Assembly: GCA_024635555.1 (NCBI GenBank) | Contig: JAGXIO010000017.1 | Span: 29,797-93,796, forward strand | Direction of reading: 5' to 3' | DNA length: 64,000 nucleotides | Source of the DNA: Saccharicrinis sp. | GTDB lineage: Bacteria > Bacteroidota > Bacteroidia > Bacteroidales > Marinilabiliaceae | In this document: positions 1-8,487 of the stretch, piece after piece | Numbering within the stretch: the first letter of the stretch is position 1 | Layout: every line of letters starts with the position of its first letter | The notes under the pieces: generated by a model | The model's database searches: none | What the model saw: only the letters and a program-made list of their open reading frames with translations | What the model was told of the DNA's origin: nothing | Program-made: the position numbers and the translations under genes

Positions 1-2
1 CA

Positions 3-851
3 CGCGAAAGCAAGTTCGCCAAGCAATTGTTGTTTGCTGTTCAGCATACAGGTAAAAAAGTATTCCCCGATTACAATACCGCGTGGCATTTTGACGATAA
101 GGTAGCGCAAAAATATTTGTTAGAAGGTATTGATGCGCCATTGGCTCCCGCTTACGCTTTTTATACTGAAAAAGAAGCGCTGGAGTGGGCGGCTATCACC
201 GCTTATCCCAAAGTGTTTAAACTGCGCAATGGTGCCGGATCGGATAATGTTAAGCTGGTGAAGTCTTTTGATGGAGCCAAAAAATTGATACAAAAATCTT
301 TTGGTAAGGGTTTTAAACAATATGATGCTTGGGGAAATCTCAAAGAGCGGATTAGGTTATTTAAGGCTGGCAAAACCACTTTCTTCGATGTTACCAAAGG
401 AATTGCGCGTATATTTTACACAACACAATATGCTCGGGTAACGGGTAAGGAGATGGGCTATGTTTATTTTCAGGAGTTTATACCTCAAAACGATTCCGAT
501 ATCAGGGTTTGCGTTGTGGGTGACAAAGCCTTTGCCATAAAACGTATGGTACGCGAAAATGACTTTAGAGCTTCCGGCAGCGGCACCATTCTTTACGACA
601 AAAAATATTTCGACGACGATACCATTAAAACGGCTTTTGATATTTCGGAAAAATTAAAGGATCAGTGCATGGCTTACGATTTTGTTTATTTAAACGGCAA
701 GCCTTTGATAGTTGAAATAAGCTATGGTTTTGCCAAGGAAGGATACGACGATTGTGTGGGATATTGGGACAAAGATATGACTTGGCATCCCGGAAAGTTT
801 AATCCCTACGGATGGATGGTGGAAGATATTCTCAGGAACGGGTCTGTATAA
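3..851 (+). CDS. ATP-grasp (RimK-like) ligase, 5' end outside window
   Basis: The reading frame is open to the left edge (upstream codons read ..RESKFAKQ), so the TTG start in the ORF track at 27 is probably internal and the gene is cut by the window. The visible 274 residues look like an ATP-grasp fold: a glycine-rich nucleotide loop (FKLRNGAGSDNV, about residues 64-75), a central EFIPQNDSDIRV segment (150-161) and a late metal-binding stretch (GKPLIVEISYG, 224-234). Such enzymes couple ATP hydrolysis to amide or ester formation between a carboxylate and a nucleophile. The substrate cannot be told. It lies about 130 bp before a glycosyltransferase, so a role in modifying a surface polymer is plausible but inferred from context only. 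Confidence 0.75.
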   Translation, partial: RESKFAKQLLFAVQHTGKKVFPDYNTAWHFDDKVAQKYLLEGIDAPLAPAYAFYTEKEALEWAAITAYPKVFKLRNGAGSDNVKLVKSFDGAKKLIQKSFGKGFKQYDAWGNLKERIRLFKAGKTTFFDVTKGIARIFYTTQYARVTGKEMGYVYFQEFIPQNDSDIRVCVVGDKAFAIKRMVRENDFRASGSGTILYDKKYFDDDTIKTAFDISEKLKDQCMAYDFVYLNGKPLIVEISYGFAKEGYDDCVGYWDKDMTWHPGKFNPYGWMVEDILRNGSV

Positions 852-981
852 AAGTGCTGTAAATCAGACCCGTTCCTTAGCGCTATAAATACTTTTAGCT
901 TTCAGCACCAAAACCACAAACAATTCCATTCCTTAACATCAAAACCACGATTACCCCGCTCCCGAGTTAAATAAAAATTTA

Positions 982-2079
982 ATGACAATAGAAAATAAGA
1001 AAATAAAAATATGTTTGGTGATACATTCACTTCAGGCTGGTGGCATGGAGCGGGTTATGTCGGAGTTGGCATCCTATTTTGCAAATAAAGCTAACACAGA
1101 AACACACCTGATACTTTACGGTTTAAACAGGGAGATATTTTATAAAATACCCGACAATGTTATCGTGCACAAGCCAAAGTTTAAGTTTGATAACAAAAAG
1201 CGATGGGTATCTACTCTAAAAACCATTTTATATCTACGTAAAACTATAGCGTGTATTCACCCAAAATCGGTACTTAGTTTTGGCGAACATTGGAATAATC
1301 TTGTTTTACTTTCCATGGTAGGTTTAAAACATTCCGTTTATGTATCCGATAGAAGTCAACCCGACAAGAGCTTGGGTAAAATACAGGATTATCTGCGTAA
1401 AAAGCTTTATCCAAAGGCCAAAGGCATTATAGCCCAGACTCAAAAAGCAAAAGAAATTTTTCAAAAGAGTGTTAAACATCCCAATATTGCTGTTATAGGT
1501 AATCCAATAAGGGAGGTTGGTCAGATTGAACCCAAACCACAAAAGGAAAAAATAGTACTGATGGTTGGTCGGCTTATCCAAAGTAAAAACCAGGATAAGC
1601 TGATTGAGATTTTTGCTAGGGTAAATGCTCCCGATTGGAAGTTGATGTTAGTGGGCTACGATCATTTAAAACAAAAAAATATGGACAGGCTAAAGACGCT
1701 GGCCAAGGATTTAAAAGTCGGCGATAGGGTTGTTTTTACCGGAAAGCAGGATAATGTAGAGAAATTGTATGGGCAAAGCTCCATCTTCGCATTTACCTCA
1801 AGTTCAGAAGGCTTTCCCAATGTCATTGGCGAGGCCATGTCGGCTGGGCTTCCGGTGGTGGCTTTCGACTGTGTAGCAGGGCCTTCAGATATGATTAGCG
1901 ATGGCCAAAACGGATTTCTTATCCCTCTTTTCGATTCTGACGAATTTGAGATTAAGCTTTCCCTATTGATGAAAGATCATGCCCTTCGTGAAAAAATGGG
2001 AGCCAATGCCCTCCAAAGTATTCAGCGATTTTCTAAGGAAAAAATATGTGAAGAGTTTTATCAATTTATCACAAAATAA
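982..2079 (+). CDS. GT4-family glycosyltransferase
   Basis: At 365 aa this is the usual length for a GT-B retaining glycosyltransferase. The N-terminal Rossmann half starts with ICLVIHSLQAGGMERV, the standard GGxE acceptor-side loop. The C-terminal GT1-type half begins at VLMVGRLIQSKNQD and contains SSEGFPNVIGEAMSAGLPVV, which carries the E-x7-E-like donor-sugar motif, followed by a GPSDMI segment seen in GalNAc/GlcNAc-type GT4 enzymes. It most likely transfers one sugar from a nucleotide donor to the growing lipid-linked oligosaccharide on the cytoplasmic face. Donor and acceptor are not deducible. The next gene, a sugar epimerase, is on the same strand 125 bp downstream. Confidence 0.88.
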   Translation: MTIENKKIKICLVIHSLQAGGMERVMSELASYFANKANTETHLILYGLNREIFYKIPDNVIVHKPKFKFDNKKRWVSTLKTILYLRKTIACIHPKSVLSFGEHWNNLVLLSMVGLKHSVYVSDRSQPDKSLGKIQDYLRKKLYPKAKGIIAQTQKAKEIFQKSVKHPNIAVIGNPIREVGQIEPKPQKEKIVLMVGRLIQSKNQDKLIEIFARVNAPDWKLMLVGYDHLKQKNMDRLKTLAKDLKVGDRVVFTGKQDNVEKLYGQSSIFAFTSSSEGFPNVIGEAMSAGLPVVAFDCVAGPSDMISDGQNGFLIPLFDSDEFEIKLSLLMKDHALREKMGANALQSIQRFSKEKICEEFYQFITK

Positions 2080-2204
2080 TCATGTCAGTAAGCTATCAGC
2101 CTAACAATCTAACAACCTTCCCGTCAGAAAATAAATTTCAGGCGACGGGATGTCACTTCGTTCCAATTAATCTATAATCTCATAGTCTCAAAATCTTAAA
2201 AAAA

Positions 2205-3098
2205 ATGAAAATACTCATCATAGGCTCAAAAGGATTTATAGGCCAAAATTTGGTTCGTTACTTCCAGAAAAAAAATTACAAAGTTTTTAAAGCGGATGTG
2301 GTAGTAGATTATACCGATACCGATCGTTATTTTTTAATTGATGCCTCCAACTCCGATTACAATACGGTTTTTCATTACGAAAAATACGATTTGTGCATCA
2401 ATTGCTCGGGAGCGGCCAGTGTGCCCGATTCTTTGAAGAATCCGATGAGAGATTACTATTTGAATACCGTAAACGTATTTAAAATACTCACAGCCATTAA
2501 CCAGTTTCAACCCGAATGCAAATTTATAAACATGGGTAGTGCCGCTGTTTATGGCAATCCGCTGACCTTGCCGGTACTTGAAAGTGCAGAGCGAAACCCT
2601 CTTTCTCCTTATGGATTTCATAAGTTGCAGGCCGAGCAAATATGTGACGAGTTTTACAAGTTTTTTAAACTAAAAACCTGCTCATTACGTATTTTTTCGG
2701 TGTATGGTAACGGACTGCAAAAACAATTGTTTTGGGATCTGAATCAAAAAGCGTTGTCAGGTACACCGATAGAATTATTTGGAACAGGTGACGAGTCAAG
2801 AGACTTTATTCATGTGTACGACTTGGCCAGAGCCATTGAATTGGTTGCGCTTAACTCGGAGTTTAAAGCGGATGTTATTAATATTGGCAATGGGCAGGAA
2901 GTAAAAATTAAAGAGGTGGTAGCCGATTTTTTTGCTTTATTTAAAGATGAAGTAGTATATACTTTCTCTGGCACTACCCGGAAAGGCGACCCTTTAAACT
3001 GGAAGGCCGATATTAATAAACTAAAATCGTTTGGTTATGCGCCCACAGTTGATATGAAAGAGGGCTTGAGGCAATATTATGAATGGTTGCAGGAATAA
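2205..3098 (+). CDS. NAD-dependent sugar-nucleotide epimerase/dehydratase
   Basis: This is an extended short-chain dehydrogenase of 297 aa. The NAD-binding GxxGxxG sits at residues 7-13 (GSKGFIG). The catalytic Ser is near 112 (MGSAAVYG) and the Tyr/Lys pair is Y136/K140 (SPYGFHK). The C-terminal half carries the usual RDFIHVYDLA substrate-domain motif. The family interconverts or dehydrates nucleotide sugars, for example a 4-epimerase or 4-reductase. The exact product is unknown. Placed between two glycosyltransferases, it probably supplies a donor for this polysaccharide. A nested palindromic repeat follows immediately after the stop. Confidence 0.88.
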   Translation: MKILIIGSKGFIGQNLVRYFQKKNYKVFKADVVVDYTDTDRYFLIDASNSDYNTVFHYEKYDLCINCSGAASVPDSLKNPMRDYYLNTVNVFKILTAINQFQPECKFINMGSAAVYGNPLTLPVLESAERNPLSPYGFHKLQAEQICDEFYKFFKLKTCSLRIFSVYGNGLQKQLFWDLNQKALSGTPIELFGTGDESRDFIHVYDLARAIELVALNSEFKADVINIGNGQEVKIKEVVADFFALFKDEVVYTFSGTTRKGDPLNWKADINKLKSFGYAPTVDMKEGLRQYYEWLQE

Positions 3099-3103
3099 TC
3101 ACA

Positions 3104-3243
3104 TTGCCGTTGGCTTTAGCCAACGGAAAAAAGACTTTACTTTTGGCTTTAGCCACATTTAGTCTATTTGGTTTAAAATAAAAAATGTGGCTAAAGCCAG
3201 TAGCTGCTGCACATTCATAACCGTTGGTTAAAACCAACGGCAA
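3104..3243. repeat. Nested inverted-repeat element (intergenic)
   Basis: The outer arms TTGCCGTTGGCTTTAGCCAACGG (3104-3126) and CCGTTGGTTAAAACCAACGGCAA (3221-3243) are each locally palindromic and are inverse copies with two mismatches. Inside them, TGGCTTTAGCCACATTT (3144-3160) pairs perfectly with 3183-3199. The whole could form a branched cruciform or act as a BIME-like element. The minus-strand ORF at 3013-3243 is only a reading of this repeat. Confidence 0.85.
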
Positions 3244-3312
3244 TAGGGGTTAAAACAAACCTATATTTCAAACAAGATGAACTTTTACATTTTTTTAATC
3301 ACTTTTTAAACA

Positions 3313-4461
3313 ATGATACCCTTAGATAAAAAAAGACTCAAAATTGGACTTCTGTTCAATTTTCAATCCGTATGGATGGGTGGAATAACCTACATACTTA
3401 ATCTTATAAAAACATTTAATTATTTAGATGATGAGGAAAAACCTGAAATTATTCTTTATTACAGTTCTGCTTTAAAAAAGTACATTTCTGATATTGATTA
3501 TCCGCATATAACATTTTCGGAATATCCTGCGCATCCGGTGGCCTTAGGTTATATCATGTCGTGGTTAAATCGGAAGAACTTATTTATCGATGATTTAATA
3601 GTACAAGATAGTTTGGATGCTATTTATCCAGTTAGAGATTGTCCGGTAAAATCCAAAACGAATGCCAAAGTTATCGCGTGGTATGCCGATCTTCAACATA
3701 AAGTATATCCGGAGTTTTTTACTCGCTCAACACTTTTGCATCGTACACTAAGGCTCAATCTAATGCTGCGAAATGCCACCAACATGGTGGTGTCGAGCCA
3801 GGCTGTGAGAGACGATTTCGACCGTTTTTTCAAGATTCGGAAGAAACTTAGGTTTCATATTTTTCATTTTGTGTCGATAAATGAAGATTTTGAGCAAGCC
3901 AATATTAAAGAATTAAGGCATACGTATAATTTACCCGAGAAATACTTTATGGTATCCAACCAATTTCATAAACATAAAAACCATAAGGTAATATTATTGG
4001 CTCTGGTAAAATTAAAAGAGAAAGGAATTTACAAGCACATAGCCTTCACGGGTAGATTTCCATCTGCCGCGGACTCACCTTATCTAGCTGAACTTCATCA
4101 AATTATTAACGACAATAACCTGCACAATCAAATCAGTATGTTGGGTATTATTCCGCGTAATGATCAGATGCAATTGATGAATTATTGCCAAGCTGTTTTA
4201 CAACCCAGTCTTTTTGAGGGATGGAGTACGGTTATAGAGGATGCTAAATCCCTGCAAGTACCGGTGATGGCCAGTAACTTAAAAGTGAATGTGGAGCAAT
4301 TACAAGATAAAGGCGAATATTTTGAGCCAGATGATTACAAAACCTTGGCTACTATGCTGGCCAACTTTCCCGATAGAAATAGAGCGAAGTCTATCTATAT
4401 GCCGCATGAGCATAGGGTGAAAAGCGCAGCCAAGGAATTATTGAGCATTTTTAGCAGATGA
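3313..4461 (+). CDS. GT4-like glycosyltransferase
   Basis: This 382-aa GT-B type protein has an N-terminal domain starting LKIGLLFNFQSVWMGGITYI, with the GG acceptor loop. The C-terminal domain has FMVSNQFHKHKNHKVI (about residue 216) and a late QPSLFEGWSTVIEDAKSLQVPV motif typical of GT1/GT4 donor binding. It probably extends the lipid-linked repeat unit. The family resemblance is weaker than for the first glycosyltransferase. It stands apart from its neighbours, with about 215 bp upstream and 270 bp downstream, both containing palindromic DNA, so it may have its own transcription start. Substrates are unknown. Confidence 0.85.
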   Translation: MIPLDKKRLKIGLLFNFQSVWMGGITYILNLIKTFNYLDDEEKPEIILYYSSALKKYISDIDYPHITFSEYPAHPVALGYIMSWLNRKNLFIDDLIVQDSLDAIYPVRDCPVKSKTNAKVIAWYADLQHKVYPEFFTRSTLLHRTLRLNLMLRNATNMVVSSQAVRDDFDRFFKIRKKLRFHIFHFVSINEDFEQANIKELRHTYNLPEKYFMVSNQFHKHKNHKVILLALVKLKEKGIYKHIAFTGRFPSAADSPYLAELHQIINDNNLHNQISMLGIIPRNDQMQLMNYCQAVLQPSLFEGWSTVIEDAKSLQVPVMASNLKVNVEQLQDKGEYFEPDDYKTLATMLANFPDRNRAKSIYMPHEHRVKSAAKELLSIFSR

Positions 4462-4610
4462 GTACAGTACGCAATCCTACTTGAATAAAGTGATATTTTA
4501 GAGGTTCTATTATTTCTATTCATCAGTGAAAATAAATACACCTCCCTAACTTCAATCTACTAACCAACCTTTTAAGGTAGAGTAATTTTGGGAAAATACG
4601 CATAACTAGC

Positions 4611-4648
4611 CCCGGGATTCCTGCCCTCCGTCAGGCGGGTATCCCGGG
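4611..4648. repeat. GC-rich palindrome (CCCGGGAT..ATCCCGGG)
   Basis: The arms CCCGGGATTCCTGCC (4611-4625) and GGCGGGTATCCCGGG (4634-4648) pair with few mismatches around an 8-nt loop. It resembles the palindromes at 31514 and 48325 (consensus near GATnCCTGCC..GGCnGG.AT), so it looks like one copy of a dispersed family. The rest of the 271-bp gap holds no gene that I can support. Confidence 0.75.
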
Positions 4649-4733
4649 AAACTTTACAGCATGTATATCGGGCTTTAGCCCAAATTAATGTGCAAAATCC
4701 TATCTGCCGCTAAAAAATCTAAACTCAAACCAT

Positions 4734-5864
4734 TTGAAAAAAATCACCATCATAAATCAGGATTCGGGCTATTTAATGATCGACATCGCCAATGATTATA
4801 TCCGTAAGGGATATGATACTACTTTAATTGCAGGGAGGATTGTGCAAAGAGATATTCCTTTAAATAAGGATGTACACGTAAAAAAAATCGTGCAGTACAA
4901 CCGATCCTCAAACTTCAAACGATTAATAACCTGGTTTGTCGCTACTATTCAAATATGGACGATAGTATTTTTTAAATCTCGCAAATCACATTTACTCATT
5001 GTCAGCAATCCTCCTCTTGCGCCGCTTTTGCCTTTATTATTGCCCAACAAGTATTCGTTGTTGATCTTCGATTTGTTTCCCGACGCACTGTCCGAATATG
5101 GTTTTGTCAAGGATAAATCGACTATTATAAAATTATGGGGGCGAGCCAACAAAAAGGTGTATGCTGGGGCAAATAAAAATTATACCTTGACCAAAGGTAT
5201 GCGCAAAGCTATGGGTAATTATACTTCAACAGAAAAAATAGACATCGTACCCTTATGGACTAATAATTCATTTTTGAAACCGATGTCAAAAGATAACAAC
5301 TCCTTTATTAAGGAACATGGTTTGGAGGGTAAGTTTGTGGTGCTTTATTCGGGTAATTTTGGTTATGCACATCAGGTTGATTTGATTATTGACCTAGCAG
5401 CTAAAATATACGACCCAAACATTGTGTTTGTTTTGGTGGGTGGAGGACATACCGAAGCAAAACTGAAAAGTAGAATTGATAAAGAAGGTATTTGCAATTG
5501 CCTGATACTTCCATGGCAAACCGTGGACATGCTACCTTACTCCCTCTCGTCGGCCGATTTGTCGATAGTGAGTTTGAGCGAAAATGCCACGAACCTGGCC
5601 ATTCCCAGTAAAGTATTTAATTATATGTCGGTTGGGTCGCCCATATTAGGAATCACGGGTGCCGGTTCCGACTTGGAAAGTTTGATATTGGATTATGAAT
5701 TAGGCAAATCATTTACTGCCGGTCAATCAGATCAAATCGTAAATTTCATAAAAGAACTGGCGGGTAATAGTGCCCTCTCTGATTTTTATAGTGCCAATTC
5801 TCTTAAAGCCACAAATAAGCACACCTCTAAAAATGTTGAACTCATAACACAATTCGATGTATAA
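4734..5864 (+). CDS. GT4-family glycosyltransferase (WbuB-like)
   Basis: This 376-aa protein starts at TTG (MKKITIINQDSGYLMIDIANDYI); no ATG gives a comparable N-terminus. The N-terminal half has a hydrophobic patch (TWFVATIQIWTIVFF) and LLIVSNPPLAPLLPL, both typical of membrane-associated WbuB/WcaI-type enzymes. The C-terminal half has VVLYSGNFGYAHQVDLI and the donor region IPSKVFNYMSVGSPILG. Such enzymes often transfer a second sugar after the initiating phosphosugar transferase. This fits the next gene, a PglC-like initiator that overlaps it by 8 bp and suggests translational coupling. Confidence 0.88.
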   Translation: MKKITIINQDSGYLMIDIANDYIRKGYDTTLIAGRIVQRDIPLNKDVHVKKIVQYNRSSNFKRLITWFVATIQIWTIVFFKSRKSHLLIVSNPPLAPLLPLLLPNKYSLLIFDLFPDALSEYGFVKDKSTIIKLWGRANKKVYAGANKNYTLTKGMRKAMGNYTSTEKIDIVPLWTNNSFLKPMSKDNNSFIKEHGLEGKFVVLYSGNFGYAHQVDLIIDLAAKIYDPNIVFVLVGGGHTEAKLKSRIDKEGICNCLILPWQTVDMLPYSLSSADLSIVSLSENATNLAIPSKVFNYMSVGSPILGITGAGSDLESLILDYELGKSFTAGQSDQIVNFIKELAGNSALSDFYSANSLKATNKHTSKNVELITQFDV

Positions 5865-6447
5865 AAAATTCTTTAAACAGGTCATAGATTTTTTCCTGGC
5901 TTTAATTGCTGCAATCCTTTTAATGCCGATCTTTATAGTTGTTTTCATCGCCATAAAACTCGAATCAAAGGGTCCAGCCGTCTTTCACCAAGCACGTTTG
6001 GGTAAAAACGGAAAGATATTTACCGTGTTAAAATTTCGTTCTATGGTGGCCGATCAGAGCCAAATAAAGAAAAGCACTACGGTTTACGAAAACGATCCCA
6101 GAATAACCCGGATAGGTGCTTTTATTCGAAAAACCAGTATTGACGAATTGCCACAGGTGTTTAATATTATAAAGGGCGAGATGAGTTTTATAGGGCCACG
6201 TCCGCCGGTGCCTCATTTTCCGAAAAAATATGACCAGTACAACGATTTTGAAAAACAACGATTTGATGTGAAGCCAGGAATCAGTGGTCTGGCACAAATC
6301 CGCTGCCGCGAAATTCACGATTGGAATATCAACATTCCCATCGACGTGGAATATGTAAACAACTATTCTTTCGTCTATGATGTTAAATTGTTTTTAGCCT
6401 CTTTTATGACTTTTTTTAAACACGATAATATTTATACAAAAGGGTGA
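5857..6447 (+). CDS. PglC-like initiating phosphosugar transferase
   Basis: At 196 aa this is the size of the minimal monotopic phosphoglycosyl transferase (PglC/WcaJ C-terminal domain), without the extra transmembrane region of WcaJ. An N-terminal re-entrant hydrophobic helix (FFLALIAAILLMPIFIVVFIAI) is followed by SKGPAVFHQARLGKNG, then LKFRSMV, DELPQVFNIIKGEMSFIGPRP and a late PGISGLAQIR, all family hallmarks. It would move a sugar-1-phosphate from UDP-sugar to undecaprenyl phosphate and start repeat-unit synthesis. With PglD-, PglE- and PglF-like genes in the same locus, diacetylbacillosamine is a reasonable substrate, though that is inference. Confidence 0.93.
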   Translation: MYKKFFKQVIDFFLALIAAILLMPIFIVVFIAIKLESKGPAVFHQARLGKNGKIFTVLKFRSMVADQSQIKKSTTVYENDPRITRIGAFIRKTSIDELPQVFNIIKGEMSFIGPRPPVPHFPKKYDQYNDFEKQRFDVKPGISGLAQIRCREIHDWNINIPIDVEYVNNYSFVYDVKLFLASFMTFFKHDNIYTKG

Positions 6448-6571
6448 AACGGTATTCAGTGAACAGTTGGAGTGAAACGACATCCAGTCACCTTAATTTC
6501 ATTTATTCTTTGACGGGAAAGCAGTAATCAGTTAACAATATAATTAGTGGGCATTTAAGCATTCCAATAAT

Positions 6572-6624
6572 CATCACATCATCACATCATCACATCACCA
6601 CATTAGCACATCATCACATCACCT
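6572..6624. repeat. 8-bp tandem repeat TCATCACA, about 6.6 copies
   Basis: Four perfect TCATCACA units, one TCACCACA, one TTAGCACA and a partial TCACC follow without gaps in the 255-bp space before the WbqC gene. The repeat is followed by an AACTC/AAAC-rich degenerate stretch (6640-6700). No spacers like those of a CRISPR are present. Confidence 0.9.
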
Positions 6625-6703
6625 GAAATTTAATTAGACGGGAACTCAAAACTCGGAACTCTAAACTTTTAACCCTAAACTCTGAACCCAAAACACTAAA
6701 AGC

Positions 6704-7399
6704 ATGAACAAAACTATCGCCATACATCAACCCAATTATTTGCCATGGCTGGGTTATTTTTATAAAATTTCTCAATCCGATGTCTTTGTATTTCTTGACG
6801 ATGTGCAGTTTTCGAACCAAGGGATGCACAATTACACCTATCTAAAAACGTCCAACGGTCCTTATCGCCTAAAATATCCGGTCAATCAAAAATTTGGTGA
6901 CGATATAAAGCAGGTATCATCAAAAGATGAAATCAATTGGAAGAAAAAGCATCTGGATACCATTGCCTCAAATTATAAAAAAGCGCCACATTTTGAAGAA
7001 GTGTTTGAGGATTACAAGCATATTTTAAATCAGGAATACCAAGATATTGTAGATCTTAACACTGCTTTTATCCTTTTTTATGCCAATAAAATGGGCATCA
7101 ACACACAGTTCGTGCGTTCTTCCGAGCTAAATATAGAATCGAACCGTACCGAAAAAATTATAGATATTTGTAAAGCCTTGGGCGGGAACGTATATTACTC
7201 CGGAACTGGCGCTAAAGCCTACCAAACAAATGAGGAATATGATTCACAGGGAATCGAGCTTCGGTATTCAGTTTTTAAACCAGTGGAATATCCCCAACTG
7301 TGGAACGAGTTTCAATCAAATGTTTCGGCATTAGACTATTTTATGAACTGCGGATACGATTTTAGTAGGATACTAAAAGAACAAAAAAACGGTGTATAA
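6704..7399 (+). CDS. WbqC-like family protein
   Basis: This 231-aa protein opens with IAIHQPNYLPWLGYFYKI and continues SDVFVFLDDVQFS and NYTYLKT, the diagnostic N-terminus of the WbqC family (the HQPxYLPW motif). Members occur in O-antigen and other polysaccharide clusters, but their reaction is not firmly known; they are often suggested to act with aminosugar or aminoacyl modification. The stop codon overlaps the ATG of the DegT-like gene by one base (TAATG), so the two are almost certainly co-translated. Their products may act on the same substrate. Confidence 0.9.
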   Translation: MNKTIAIHQPNYLPWLGYFYKISQSDVFVFLDDVQFSNQGMHNYTYLKTSNGPYRLKYPVNQKFGDDIKQVSSKDEINWKKKHLDTIASNYKKAPHFEEVFEDYKHILNQEYQDIVDLNTAFILFYANKMGINTQFVRSSELNIESNRTEKIIDICKALGGNVYYSGTGAKAYQTNEEYDSQGIELRYSVFKPVEYPQLWNEFQSNVSALDYFMNCGYDFSRILKEQKNGV

Positions 7400-8373
7400 T
7401 GGAAATTGGTAGCTTTATCGGCCTCGATTTGGAAGGCACCCAAGAATATTACAATAACGAACTGGACATGGCGCGGTTAAATTCTGCTCGATCAGGTATT
7501 TACCATGCCTGTGGGCTTTACGGATGTCATACGGTTTATATCCCGTTTTATTTATGTCCGAGCGTAAATAAGTATTTGACCGATCACGGGATAAAGACCA
7601 TCAAATATCATATCAATTCGTATTTTGAACCAATAGGGGTTAAGCAGGAGCCGAATAGCGCCTTTGTTATAGTAAATTATTTTGGTATACTAAGCCACCG
7701 TAAGATGCAGGAAATGGCTATGCGGTTCCGAAATGTTATCGTAGATAATTCGGCTGCCTTTTACGCAAGCCCTATAGATGCATGTTATAACGTATATTCT
7801 CCCCGTAAATTTTTTGGTGTGCCCGATGGGTGCTATGTTATTGGAAATTATGCATCAAAGGGCATCAAGCAATATGATCAGGATCGTTCGGCCGGAACAT
7901 CGTCTTTTTTGTTTGCTACCATCGAACAGGGAACCAACCTTACCTACAACGAGCGGATGAAAAACGAGGAACGTATTGATAAATCTGGCTCACTACGCAT
8001 GTCGGAACTGACACGTTGCCTGCTCAAAAATATCAATTACCCAAGGATTAGAGCCAAAAGAATAGAGAACTTTAATTATGCCCACTTGATGTTTAATAAA
8101 ATAAATAAATGCGATCCGTTCCATTCGTTCGATAGCACTTGTGTTCCCATGGTGTATCCCTTGGTTATTGAAAATGAAGAGCTGGACAAAAAACTCAGAG
8201 AAAAAAAAGTGTATGTGGGCCGCCTATGGACAAGCGTTACGCAGGAGGTAGAATCAAATTCGTTTGAAGGTCGCATGTCGAAATTTATGGTGCCCCTACC
8301 CATCGATCAACGATATGGACGTACCGAAATTACCCAAATGCGCAATTACGTGAGCGATATATTAAGCGAATAA
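7399..8373 (+). CDS. DegT/DnrJ-like PLP-dependent enzyme, divergent
   Basis: This 324-aa protein is shorter than typical DegT aminotransferases (about 370 aa). The visible cofactor features are LNSARSGIYHA near residue 28 (the phosphate-binding loop position), IVDNSAAFY (PLP-contacting Asp at about 116) and YSPRKFFGVPDG with the candidate Schiff-base Lys137. This RKFFGVPDG form differs from the HK/NK of classical sugar aminotransferases and marks a distinct subgroup. It is coupled by a one-base overlap to WbqC. It could transaminate a keto-sugar or a non-sugar substrate. Function beyond a PLP enzyme is uncertain. Confidence 0.7.
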   Translation: MEIGSFIGLDLEGTQEYYNNELDMARLNSARSGIYHACGLYGCHTVYIPFYLCPSVNKYLTDHGIKTIKYHINSYFEPIGVKQEPNSAFVIVNYFGILSHRKMQEMAMRFRNVIVDNSAAFYASPIDACYNVYSPRKFFGVPDGCYVIGNYASKGIKQYDQDRSAGTSSFLFATIEQGTNLTYNERMKNEERIDKSGSLRMSELTRCLLKNINYPRIRAKRIENFNYAHLMFNKINKCDPFHSFDSTCVPMVYPLVIENEELDKKLREKKVYVGRLWTSVTQEVESNSFEGRMSKFMVPLPIDQRYGRTEITQMRNYVSDILSE

Positions 8374-8487
8374 ATTGCGTAATTATTTGAATAAAAAAGA
8401 AAATAAAAGATGAGTCTATTTGGCTAATGCCTATGGCAGGAGTATTTTTACTCATCATAAAAATGCTTGAAAATAAATGAAGGCAGA

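Noticed and set aside
3013-3243. 76-aa minus-strand ORF after the epimerase
   Set aside because: It is a translation of the nested palindromic repeat.
6572-6624. CRISPR array
   Set aside because: The units are 8-bp direct tandem repeats without spacers, and no cas genes are present.
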